Assembly (NCBI GenBank): GCA_002686085.1
Contig: NZAC01000071.1
Coordinates: 22,693 to 86,692, forward strand
Direction of reading: 5' to 3'
DNA from: Roseibacillus sp.
Lineage (GTDB): Bacteria > Verrucomicrobiota > Verrucomicrobiia > Verrucomicrobiales > Akkermansiaceae
Length of the DNA stretch: 64,000 bases
Shown here in pieces: positions 35,828 to 44,285 of the stretch. The position numbers and the translations under genes were made by a program. The notes under the pieces were generated by a model that was not told the DNA's origin, ran no database searches, and saw only the letters and a program-made list of their open reading frames with translations. Position 1 is the first letter of the stretch, and the number at the start of each line of letters is the position of its first letter.

Positions 35828-38554
35828 TCAGGGGATGATCCGCAGTGTGAAGTAGGCCCGCACCGAGCTTGTCACCGGTGCTGTTCCGAAGACATCCTTG
35901 GTATCCGGCATTTCGATATGATAGAGCCGGTCCACCCACTTCTTATCGCCTGATCCGAAGTCTTTCATCACGACCAGAACACTCTTTCGGTCATCGTCGA
36001 TGTACACACGCTCAATGGTATCATCGCGCTCCTCATGCCTGGGTGACCCATAGCGCCCCGTATTCGTATAAAACCAGGAACGAACCTTGAGCTTGCCTGC
36101 CAGCTGCTCCTCGCTAACCGCTTGCCCCACCGGCTGAGTAAGGCTGAGAAGAAATCCATTCTTGGCAGCTTTCGCGTGATGGATGGCAGCGGCCACAGTC
36201 TTCCCATCATACACGATTCGCTGCAGGCTTGCCTGCTGCCCTCCCCAGGCACCCCAGCCACGCCCAGTTTGCCCCACCAGAAGGCTGCCATCCGGAAGAA
36301 AAACAGGCCGCATCACCCCGGAGGCGAAGAATCGTCCGAAGGGAATAACACACCCCTGATCAATTCCATTGACTTGCTCTGGAACAACCCGGAACAAATT
36401 AGAAAGTGTCTGATCCCCGAGGAACATCTGCCCTCCGAATGGTCCAAACTTCCCCCCGGTAGTATCCCAAGCTGGATTGCCGGGTGAGTTAGCCACCATC
36501 CCATGCGGAAGCCAAACCGCACCTTTACGAATCTTATCCTTCCACTTGTCGAACTTCAGCTCAGCCGAGTCCGGCTTCATCTTTCCCTCCAGAGTCAATA
36601 GTCCTGAAAGGTGCCCGTAGAACTTTCCCTTCTCAAGGGGAACCACCTTCGAGGATCCCACATACTCTCCCTGGTTTTCGGCATACCAGATACGTCCTTC
36701 CGGATCGACCCCGATACCTGCTGGACTCCGGAGACCATTGGCGAAAGGCTCAAATTTTCCTTCGGGGGTCACCCGACACGCCCATCCCCGGTAACCACCC
36801 ATGGAGCCCATGAACGGTCCGCCCGCACGCCAGGAGGTGCGCTCGTTACCCCCATGGGAAAGGTTCAAGGAGAAATAGTAATTCCCCTCCTTATCCCTCA
36901 CCGGACCATGCGCATATTCATGATAGTTCCCGTGGAACCCGTAATCATCACAGACCGTTTCGAAACTGTCACCACGGCCATCACCATTGCTATCCTTCAT
37001 CCGGGTCAGCTCGGGCTTCTGCATGACAACAAACTGGTCTCCCTTGTCATCCTCAATCCAGACTCCGAGGCACTCGTAAGTCCCCTCTGCGAACTTGGTC
37101 CATTTATCATTCCGAATGCGCCAGATCCCAGCAGTCCTCGTAGCAACCACCACGGTCCCATCCTTGGCTACTGCAATCCCAGTAGGCTCAAAAAGCTGGT
37201 CTCTTCCATAAATGTCCTTGGGCGCTTCCCAGTTCTCGAAGGAATATCCGGGCGGAAGTTCCATTTCCTTTTTCCCTGCCTTATTCTTGTTGCGCACCAC
37301 GGGTTGCTCTCCCCAGTTCTCCTCCTTGGCCACATAAGGACGGCTCATCAATGGCTTCTCCAATTTTGCACTGAACGTGTAAGCCTGAGACGTTCCCGCC
37401 TGCAGAGTCCACTTGCCATCAACTAGCTTCCCGCCTCCGACCTTGATATCGCTCAACCCCTGCTCTGAAACCTCAAACACTTGGCTAGTTTTCAACTCCG
37501 CACGCAGGACAATTTCAAGCCGCCCTTCCTGAGAGAAACGAACGCCTTTCAGAAACTCATTCTGACCCACACGGAAGCGAAATACTGGATCGCCGGTCGC
37601 CGACTCCACACTATGTCCATGGTAGTCTGCATCCACCGAGGCCAGAAGCTCGGGGAAATCGCGATCCTCCCAGAGCCACTTTTCAATATTCTTGTGGTCC
37701 TTTACATCAGGTTCCTTGAACTCAAAGTCCACGGCACTCCCCCCGACAACAGGCCGGAGGATACCCGTATTCTCAATATAAGTTTGAGACCCGTCACCAC
37801 GTCGTGAATTTGGTTGTCCACGCCCCCTGCGCTCCTCGTTAAGATTGAGAAAACCACCCCCCCAGATATTCCGAACCGCAAGAGTGCGGGGATCAAAAGT
37901 GTAATTCATTCCATCGGGCAGACCCACGTGGACGGCCCGGCCACTCGATTTGACGATGGGCGCCCGGAAAATTCTCGTCCGCTCGGCCACAACCACTTCA
38001 CCTCCGATCTTAAGAAGGTCCTTGGAACGGTCCTTCTTCTTTACTTCCTGCCTGGGGACTCCCGGCTCATCCTTACTGGAGACCTGCATCATCCCATTCA
38101 TCAGGGTGAAGTGCCCGGGGAATGTGCAGACATAAGGGTAAGCCCCCTCTTCCTTGGGAGCCTTGAACCATATTACTGATTCCTTCTTTGGTTGAACCAT
38201 CCCGGAGCTGTGAAGAATGCGAGGATGCCCCTTGGGTTCCCAGTTCATCTCTTCTCCCTTTGCTCCCAGTTCGAGAACCGCCTCTATGAGTTCCCCTCCC
38301 TTGTCTTTCCCTTTGGACTTTCCGGGCGTGCAGATGATGAGGTTATGGGGCAGGTCATCCGGGTTCTTGAAAGTGAGTTTAACTCTACTCTCAGGTTTCA
38401 CATTGAAAGCAGGCACGTCGTATTTCATCTGCGTCCGCACAGCCGTGATCACAATCTCCTGATCAACTTTTTCAAAACCCTTTGGAGGGTTCTGGGCGTG
38501 CAGGAATGACAGGGCGCAGAGGAAGAACGCCAGAGTAAGAATGGTTGGTTTCAT
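35828..38554 (-). CDS. Azurin-like cupredoxin fused to a dehydrogenase-type beta-propeller
   Basis: A 908-residue exported protein. Signal peptide 1-20 (TILTLAFFLCALSFLHA|QN). The cupredoxin domain (25-160) has a full type-1 copper set: H70 (DLPHNLI), C143, H148 and M152 in YVCTFPGHFTLMNG, the exact azurin spacing. The remainder (about 185-900) resembles the family of PVC membrane-bound dehydrogenase propellers: YSFENWEAPK, LFEPTGIAVAKDGTVVVATR, TRMKDSNGDGRGD, FANGLRSPAGIGVDPEGRIW and GVMRPVFLPDGSLLVGQTGRGW. There is no CxxCH, so the copper domain may replace haem as electron acceptor. The ATG at 38554 is chosen because the upstream 10 codons only add hydrophobic residues. Confidence 0.88.
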   Translation of the reverse strand: MKPTILTLAFFLCALSFLHAQNPPKGFEKVDQEIVITAVRTQMKYDVPAFNVKPESRVKLTFKNPDDLPHNLIICTPGKSKGKDKGGELIEAVLELGAKGEEMNWEPKGHPRILHSSGMVQPKKESVIWFKAPKEEGAYPYVCTFPGHFTLMNGMMQVSSKDEPGVPRQEVKKKDRSKDLLKIGGEVVVAERTRIFRAPIVKSSGRAVHVGLPDGMNYTFDPRTLAVRNIWGGGFLNLNEERRGRGQPNSRRGDGSQTYIENTGILRPVVGGSAVDFEFKEPDVKDHKNIEKWLWEDRDFPELLASVDADYHGHSVESATGDPVFRFRVGQNEFLKGVRFSQEGRLEIVLRAELKTSQVFEVSEQGLSDIKVGGGKLVDGKWTLQAGTSQAYTFSAKLEKPLMSRPYVAKEENWGEQPVVRNKNKAGKKEMELPPGYSFENWEAPKDIYGRDQLFEPTGIAVAKDGTVVVATRTAGIWRIRNDKWTKFAEGTYECLGVWIEDDKGDQFVVMQKPELTRMKDSNGDGRGDSFETVCDDYGFHGNYHEYAHGPVRDKEGNYYFSLNLSHGGNERTSWRAGGPFMGSMGGYRGWACRVTPEGKFEPFANGLRSPAGIGVDPEGRIWYAENQGEYVGSSKVVPLEKGKFYGHLSGLLTLEGKMKPDSAELKFDKWKDKIRKGAVWLPHGMVANSPGNPAWDTTGGKFGPFGGQMFLGDQTLSNLFRVVPEQVNGIDQGCVIPFGRFFASGVMRPVFLPDGSLLVGQTGRGWGAWGGQQASLQRIVYDGKTVAAAIHHAKAAKNGFLLSLTQPVGQAVSEEQLAGKLKVRSWFYTNTGRYGSPRHEERDDTIERVYIDDDRKSVLVVMKDFGSGDKKWVDRLYHIEMPDTKDVFGTAPVTSSVRAYFTLRIIP

Positions 38555-38898
38555 GATGATGCGTAGTAGGAATAAAAATCCCACAGGACTTGGAAACTAG
38601 AATATCGGTCGCCGGTCAATCGGTTTCTTGGCTCCTGCCTGAACCAGAGATCTACGCGGAACTCAAAGAGCATATCTCAATATCATGAACAGTTGACTAA
38701 TTCGCTGATCGGGGAAGAAAACCACGAAAAAACCGTGGCCTCTGGCTGACCGCGGAATCACCCCAAGAGACTAGGAGGAGGATACTCGCTCATCTACCTT
38801 GCCCAGAGTCCGGGTCTGAGACCGACTTTCCGGACTTGTCAGGCACTCCGCTTGCTCCAAAGTCTCGGTTGACGGGTTTTACTCAGGGTTTTCCGAAC
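38555..38898. other. Intergenic region of 344 bases
   Basis: Lies between two divergently oriented units. It contains a short stem CCACG/CGTGG around an A-run near 38720-38736 and TTGACG at about 38870 that could be a -35 box, but no convincing -10 and no RNA fold I can name. Confidence 0.5.
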
Positions 38899-39111
38899 AT
38901 GACATTCACGAATCCTACCGTCGCTGCGTTCCTAGCCTTGAGTGCCGCTCTTCCACTTTACGGGCAGAATACTCCCGGAAACCGAATCCCCGCTTGCCCG
39001 CTCCAGGACAATAGTTTCCACGGCATCGGCATCCCTGGAGACGCCACGGGGACACTCATAAAAGACCATATCGCAGGGCAGAGACGATATCCAGGCAACC
39101 AAGGTAAATAA
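38899..39111 (+). CDS. Small secreted hypothetical protein or truncated gene start
   Basis: A 70-codon frame starting with ATG (38899) has a convincing signal peptide, TNPTVAAFLALSAALPLYGQN, then a 45-residue tail with no domain (PACPLQDNSFHGIGIPGDA). The stop is four bases before the ATG of the esterase gene, which suggests translational coupling. It may be the 5' remnant of a secreted protein whose remainder has been lost, or a genuine short exported peptide. No homologue is recognised by eye. Confidence 0.4.
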   Translation: MTFTNPTVAAFLALSAALPLYGQNTPGNRIPACPLQDNSFHGIGIPGDATGTLIKDHIAGQRRYPGNQGK

Positions 39112-39115
39112 CATC

Positions 39116-39844
39116 ATGACCAAGACCCTTCTGATTCTTATATCCTTCATCGGTATCGCCCCCCTGTTCTCCGCGCCAGTATCGGACAAATATGGGCGGT
39201 TTTTTGCAGGCCGCTGGGTCGGCGGCTCACACGGAAATATCGTCTACAAGATCTATGCTCCTGCGGGGGTCTCCCCTTCTGCTTCACTGCCGGTTGTGGT
39301 CTATCTCCATGGCTCTGCGAAGTGTGGCACCGATAACGAAAAGCAGACAAAGGTTGCAGTGCCGGCCTCATTCGTCGCTAACATTGCCAAACGCCCGTGC
39401 ATCCTCATCGCTCCACAGTGCAATCATGGGCAAGCATGGATGACTCGCTCCGGAGAATCCGTTCTCTCCCTTCTTGACGATTTTCTTGAGACCACCAGAG
39501 TTGCTGATCCTAAAAGAGTCTACCTCACTGGATTCTCCCTCGGCGGATACGGTGTCTGGCACCTCATCGACAAGCGCCCTGAGCTCTTTGCCGCTGCCGT
39601 ACCTCTCGCTGGCGCTGCCAATATCAGTGATGTCTCTCACCTCAAAGACGTCAACATCTGGATTTTCCATGGCCGTCGTGACAAATCTGTAAAGGTGCAG
39701 CGAGCTCGCGATATTTCATTGGCCCTCAAGAAAAAGGGAATCTCTCATAAATACAGCGAGCTACCAGCCGGCCACCTTATCACCAGCAAGGTGTTCAATG
39801 AGGACGAGATCCACGAATGGATTTTCCGCCAGAAACGAAAATAA
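39116..39844 (+). CDS. Secreted alpha/beta-hydrolase (esterase, phospholipase/carboxylesterase type)
   Basis: A 242-residue protein. Signal peptide 1-19 (KTLLILISFIGIAPLFSA). The fold is an alpha/beta-hydrolase: VVYLHGSAKCGTDNE (oxyanion hole), the nucleophile in YLTGFSLGGYGVW, the acid in FHGRRDKSV and His in PAGHLI. The pattern matches feruloyl or acetyl esterases of the PHB depolymerase-like group. It sits upstream of, and convergent with, the sulfatase cluster. Confidence 0.88.
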   Translation: MTKTLLILISFIGIAPLFSAPVSDKYGRFFAGRWVGGSHGNIVYKIYAPAGVSPSASLPVVVYLHGSAKCGTDNEKQTKVAVPASFVANIAKRPCILIAPQCNHGQAWMTRSGESVLSLLDDFLETTRVADPKRVYLTGFSLGGYGVWHLIDKRPELFAAAVPLAGAANISDVSHLKDVNIWIFHGRRDKSVKVQRARDISLALKKKGISHKYSELPAGHLITSKVFNEDEIHEWIFRQKRK

Positions 39845-39894
39845 CTCGTGATTGTACCCAGAAGCATCTCAAAGAAGGCATGTTCCAAGATAGC

Positions 39895-41301
39895 CTACTT
39901 TGCTCCATAGAGATGCTTTCCTTCCTTCGCGGCCTTATGTGCGCGTTGTGTATCCTGTGGCGCTCCGGGGTCTCCCTGCCTCTTCATCCAGCGATCGAGC
40001 TCCATACTTAATTTTTTCTGTATCTCCGAAAACTCAGGAGTCCCGGCAAGATTACTCATCTCATAGGGATCCTCAGCAGTATGATACAACTGCTCAGCCG
40101 GGCGGCGCATATAACGGCGGACGACCTTGTAGGTGTGGGGGTTATTCCAGGAATCCCGTACCCAGGTAGCCCAGTAGGGATTATTCAATGCCCCCGTTCC
40201 CTTAATCCCCATGAGATGTTTTTCTATGTAGATTTCTTCAGGCAGAAGATTTCTGATATATCGCCACTCCCCATCTGTCACGGTGCGGATCGGGTAACGA
40301 GGGCCCTCCGGGATGTTGTTGTGCAAGCCATAGGCATATTGCCGATGACTTGTCTCCTCTCCCCGGAGAACTCCGGCAAAGCTCCTGCCATCGTAGGGCT
40401 TCTCGTTGCAGTCACCTCCAGCAAGCGTCAAGAGAGTTGGCAGAATATCCGCATACTGCACCACGGCATCAGTAGTTCTCCCTCCCTCGATTTTCTCCGG
40501 CCACCGTGCAATCAGGCCCGTATGTATCCCTGTGTCCCAATTCGTCCATTTACACCCGGGAAACTGTGAGCCTTGCTCTGAAGTGAACAGAACCAGCGTA
40601 TCATTCGCCTTACCACTCTCTTCTAAAACTTTAAGAATCTCTCCTACCTGCCCGTCCATGTAGGTAATCTCTGCAAGATAAGCGGAAAAATCCTGCCGAG
40701 TTCGGGGAGTGTCGGCTAAATTTGGAGGCAGCTTGATTGTGGCTGGAGGGTATTGTGAAGCATCTCCCATCACCCATGGAACGTGAGGTTCAACCAGTGC
40801 AACCACCAAGCAGAAGGGCTTCTGCTGGTCTCTCCCGATAAACTCTGAGATACCCGACAGCTGGTGGGGCCGGGTTGGATTTCGAACACAATTCGAGTCA
40901 AACCCGTCAATTTCCTCAAACGGAAATACCTTCTTAGGTTTCACATGTACCTTCCCAGCCAACCCCACCCGGTAACCCAACGGCCCCAGATGATGGGGCA
41001 TGCTGGTAACCGAATTCCTACTGGCGGAGTGATTCCATGCACAACCGTTCCGGGTAGGATACTGCCCACTGAACAACTCCGCCCGGCATGGTTGGCACAT
41101 CGCCTCAGATAGATAGGCCCGTCTAAACAGGAGTCCCTCTCGAGCAAGCTTGTCGATATGCGGGGTTTTTGCATTCTGCCCCCCATACGCCGGCAAATCG
41201 TTGAACGTACAATCATCCGCCATGATGACCAGGACGTTGGGAGGGCTCTGGGCCTGCAGCCACCCGACCGAGACCAGGAGGCCAAACAGAAGGAATCTCA
41301 T
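39895..41301 (-). CDS. Secreted sulfatase
   Basis: A 468-residue sulfatase with a signal peptide (RFLLFGLLVSVGWLQA|QS). The formylglycine site is C69-Q-P-C-R73 in EAMCQPCRAELFSG. Other family residues: MADDCTFNDLP (metal Asp pair), ALVEPHVPWVM, LFTSEQGSQFPGCKW and LIARWPEKIEGGRT. The second Cys inside the CxPxR motif is unusual but tolerated. It shares its genomic block with a second sulfatase and a sialidase-like gene on the same strand, consistent with stepwise degradation of a sulfated glycan. Confidence 0.93.
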   Translation of the reverse strand: MRFLLFGLLVSVGWLQAQSPPNVLVIMADDCTFNDLPAYGGQNAKTPHIDKLAREGLLFRRAYLSEAMCQPCRAELFSGQYPTRNGCAWNHSASRNSVTSMPHHLGPLGYRVGLAGKVHVKPKKVFPFEEIDGFDSNCVRNPTRPHQLSGISEFIGRDQQKPFCLVVALVEPHVPWVMGDASQYPPATIKLPPNLADTPRTRQDFSAYLAEITYMDGQVGEILKVLEESGKANDTLVLFTSEQGSQFPGCKWTNWDTGIHTGLIARWPEKIEGGRTTDAVVQYADILPTLLTLAGGDCNEKPYDGRSFAGVLRGEETSHRQYAYGLHNNIPEGPRYPIRTVTDGEWRYIRNLLPEEIYIEKHLMGIKGTGALNNPYWATWVRDSWNNPHTYKVVRRYMRRPAEQLYHTAEDPYEMSNLAGTPEFSEIQKKLSMELDRWMKRQGDPGAPQDTQRAHKAAKEGKHLYGAK

Positions 41302-41445
41302 GCCACTGTCTTAACTCTTTGGAGACCGGCTCGAAAGCGGTTAATCCCCTCTTTTATACGGGCGAATGTTCACTCCCCACCTTCAAGAATCTCATGAGAA
41401 GGCCGATGGTGTTGAAGCCATGGCGGGGGGACTCCATGAGTTCAT

Positions 41446-43017
41446 TTACCCCGAAATCGGCCTCGGCTTCTTGTTCTCGTTCGCGTTCTTCTTCCCATTC
41501 TTCTTCCTGGGCTGCCGCGCACCGGGTCGCTCCTCCGGCACAGGAAGTTTGTAGTCCGTGCGAAGCCGCTCCAGCTCTTTTTTCAAGGCCGCCTCAACGC
41601 CAGCATAACTCGCGTCCCCGTAGACGCTCCTGAGCTCCTCGGGATCCTTGCTCAGGTCAAATAGCTCCCACTCGTCCTTATGATAGAAGTGAATGAGCTT
41701 GTGCTCACCGGTGGTCACTCCGAAGTGCCGTGCCACACTGTGTGCACCGGGAAACTCGTAATAGTGGTAATAGAAAGACTTCCGCCAGTCATCCGGCGTT
41801 TTCCCCTTGAGGACGGGCACCAGACTGCGCCCCTGCATGTCTGCTGGAACCTCCACCCCTGCGGCATCAAGGAAGGTCTCCGCGAAGTCGAGGTTTGAGA
41901 CGATGTCCTCATTAACAGAACCTGGCTTGACCACTCCCGGCCACCGGATAAGGAGCGGTGTCTTGAGTGACTCCTCATACATCCATCTCTTGTCATACCA
42001 ACCGTGTTCTCCGAGGTACCACCCTTGGTCTGAGGAGTAGATTACAATCGTATTTTTCGCCAACCCACTCTCTTCAAGGTAATCAAGGATACGGCCGATC
42101 CCATCATCCACCGACTTCACACAACGGAGGTAGTCCTTCACGTAGCGCTGATACTTCCACTGGATGATTTCCTTCTCACTCATGCCGGACTGTGCTTTTT
42201 TGAACGCCTCATTCTTAGGGCCATATGCCGCATTCCATTTGGCTGCCTGCTCCGAATTCAACCCACGAGGAGGCCCCATTTTGAGGTCATTGCCACTGAG
42301 GTGCTTGCGAATCGTCATGGTCTGCTCCGAAGCTGCAGAGGTGCGCCCCTCATAGTCATCCCAGAGCGTTTCGGGCTCCGGGATAGTTTTATCATCAAGC
42401 CAGTTCAGATATTTCGGACCCGGCTGCCAATTCCGATGGGGAGCCTTATGCTGGGTCATGAGCATGAACGGCTTCTCCTTATCACGGGATTCCTTCAGCC
42501 ACTCAAGCGTGAGATCAACGATGATATCGGTCGTGTATCCGGTATGCTTCCGCTGAGCAGGCGTTCCGTCCGCCTGCCTGTATTTCATGGGAGGGTTATA
42601 GTATGGGCCCTGTCCGATCAGGACTTCATAGTGGTCGAAACCTGTTGGGGTGGACTTCAAATGCCATTTGCCAAGCATTGCGGTCGTATACCCAGCCTCA
42701 CGAAGGATCTTGGGAAAAGTTTGCTGTGTTCCGTCAAAGGTATTCCCGTTACGAATGAATCCATTCAAGTGACTGTACTTGCCAGTCAATATCACCGCTC
42801 GGCTCGGACCACAGATCGAATTGGTGACGTAACAACGATTGAAACGCATTCCCCCATTTGCAATCCGATCCATGTGAGGAGTGGTAATCCGGGAAGGGTC
42901 GTAGGCGCTGAGAGCCTGCTCACAATGATCATCCGTGAAAATCAGCAGAATATTCGGTCGCTCTGCGCCCCACAAAGGCATGCTGCAGAGCAGGAGAAGC
43001 AGGCTCAGTCTCATCAT
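41446..43017 (-). CDS. Secreted sulfatase
   Basis: A 523-residue sulfatase with signal peptide ([19 protein letters not shown]). The formylglycine site is C69-G-P-S-R73 in [17 protein letters not shown]. Further family features: [27 protein letters not shown] (GKWH), [24 protein letters not shown] and PLLIRWPG. A basic Pro/Lys-rich C-terminal tail ([18 protein letters not shown]) is present. I use the ATG at 43017; a second ATG follows directly at 43014. It lies 145 bases upstream of the preceding sulfatase gene on the same strand. Confidence 0.94.
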   Translation of the reverse strand: MMRLSLLLLLCSMPLWGAERPNILLIFTDDHCEQALSAYDPSRITTPHMDRIANGGMRFNRCYVTNSICGPSRAVILTGKYSHLNGFIRNGNTFDGTQQTFPKILREAGYTTAMLGKWHLKSTPTGFDHYEVLIGQGPYYNPPMKYRQADGTPAQRKHTGYTTDIIVDLTLEWLKESRDKEKPFMLMTQHKAPHRNWQPGPKYLNWLDDKTIPEPETLWDDYEGRTSAASEQTMTIRKHLSGNDLKMGPPRGLNSEQAAKWNAAYGPKNEAFKKAQSGMSEKEIIQWKYQRYVKDYLRCVKSVDDGIGRILDYLEESGLAKNTIVIYSSDQGWYLGEHGWYDKRWMYEESLKTPLLIRWPGVVKPGSVNEDIVSNLDFAETFLDAAGVEVPADMQGRSLVPVLKGKTPDDWRKSFYYHYYEFPGAHSVARHFGVTTGEHKLIHFYHKDEWELFDLSKDPEELRSVYGDASYAGVEAALKKELERLRTDYKLPVPEERPGARQPRKKNGKKNANENKKPRPISG

Positions 43018-43104
43018 AGGATCAGGACGCCAGTCCCCACCCGAAAAGTCAAAGGTCAAATCGATCCCGCCCCAATCTACCGGTCTACGAGATTAACCTC
43101 ATAG

Positions 43105-44196
43105 CTAAAGCTTGTTCGCGTCAACGATGACGTGTTTTATCGACCGCCGTAGGTAAGTATAGGTAATGTGGATTTTGCCATCGCTACTCTGAATTACTGC
43201 AGGGTAGGAAAATTCTCCACTCTCGCGCTCCAGAGTCATCACGGGATCCCAATCCGTTCCATCGTTTGAAATGGCAACGTTCAGCATTTCGCGACCAGCA
43301 GGCCGGGAGCCTCTGGTCGTATGGTTATAGACCAACAGCTGCCGGCCATCCATGAGGGAGACCGCATCTGTCCCGGCATTTGGATTGGGTAAACTTGTAG
43401 CGGTCATCGCCCCCCACGATTGACCTCCATCACCAGACCAGCTCTGGGTAATCACTCCCTGCCTGCTGCGACAAAGGATCTGCATTTTCCCGTCTCCATA
43501 CTCAAGAATGCTCGGCTGTATGGCACCAAAGACTTTCCCGCTGTGTATTGGACCAATGACCTCCCAAGTGTCTCCCAAATCCCTTGTTCGCTCAAAGTGC
43601 ACACGCCAGCCATTATGCTCCGAACTACTCGCGCATAAAATCGACCCATCTTTAAGTTGAATTGGCTTATTCTTCACCGGACCGATGAGATGCCCAACCT
43701 TGGGATCATTCCCCAGCTTCCGCCGATTCTTCCACGTTATCCCACCGTCAAAGGAGGTCAGCATGACACCCCACCAGCGACTCGGACTAGGACCGACCTT
43801 ATAAAAGAGGATAAGCGGATTCTGCCCGCCTCCTTCAATCAGTCCTCCCGCCTTGAACAATACCGGATTCCAGCAGGGATACTCCCGGTCTTCTCCCTCT
43901 GCTCCACTGGCCACCTTAACTGGCTTCCCCCATCCCCGTCCCGTATTCCGCGAAAGCCAGATCCCGACATCTGTGTTCTTTTCATGCTTTCCCCCAAACC
44001 ATGCTGCCACTAAACCGCTTTCAGTCTCCACGATGGTAGAAGCGTGACATTGCGGCGTAGGCCTGTTTTCCAGTGAGTAGATGAGAGAGGCTCCCAGAAG
44101 TCCCCCGCTTCCCGTCTTACCCGGCTGTGGAATTTCATCGGCTTGAACTATCGCTCCCGACAGGCAGAGAAAAATCATCGCTGGAAGGGTCTTCAT
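43105..44196 (-). CDS. Sialidase-like BNR-repeat glycoside hydrolase, secreted
   Basis: A 363-residue six-bladed propeller protein. Signal peptide 1-18 (KTLPAMIFLCLSGAIVQA). Four Asp-box-like repeats are seen: NTGRGWGKP, SFDGGITWKN, TRDLGDTWEV and SGDGGQSWGA. The N-terminal part has CHASTIVETESGLVAAWFGG and the REYPCWNPVLF segment common to the BNR_2 group. Exo-sialidase is the usual label; some members act on other terminal sugars, so the substrate is open. It lies upstream of the two sulfatase genes, all on the minus strand, and is 90 bases downstream of the CotH gene. Confidence 0.88.
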   Translation of the reverse strand: MKTLPAMIFLCLSGAIVQADEIPQPGKTGSGGLLGASLIYSLENRPTPQCHASTIVETESGLVAAWFGGKHEKNTDVGIWLSRNTGRGWGKPVKVASGAEGEDREYPCWNPVLFKAGGLIEGGGQNPLILFYKVGPSPSRWWGVMLTSFDGGITWKNRRKLGNDPKVGHLIGPVKNKPIQLKDGSILCASSSEHNGWRVHFERTRDLGDTWEVIGPIHSGKVFGAIQPSILEYGDGKMQILCRSRQGVITQSWSGDGGQSWGAMTATSLPNPNAGTDAVSLMDGRQLLVYNHTTRGSRPAGREMLNVAISNDGTDWDPVMTLERESGEFSYPAVIQSSDGKIHITYTYLRRSIKHVIVDANKL

Positions 44197-44285
44197 CGGC
44201 ACAAAGCCTCACCCTTCACACACTCGTTGTAAACGTCTATGAACAAACTGGCACTCTCCATAGTGCGATTACCCAACACCGAGGA

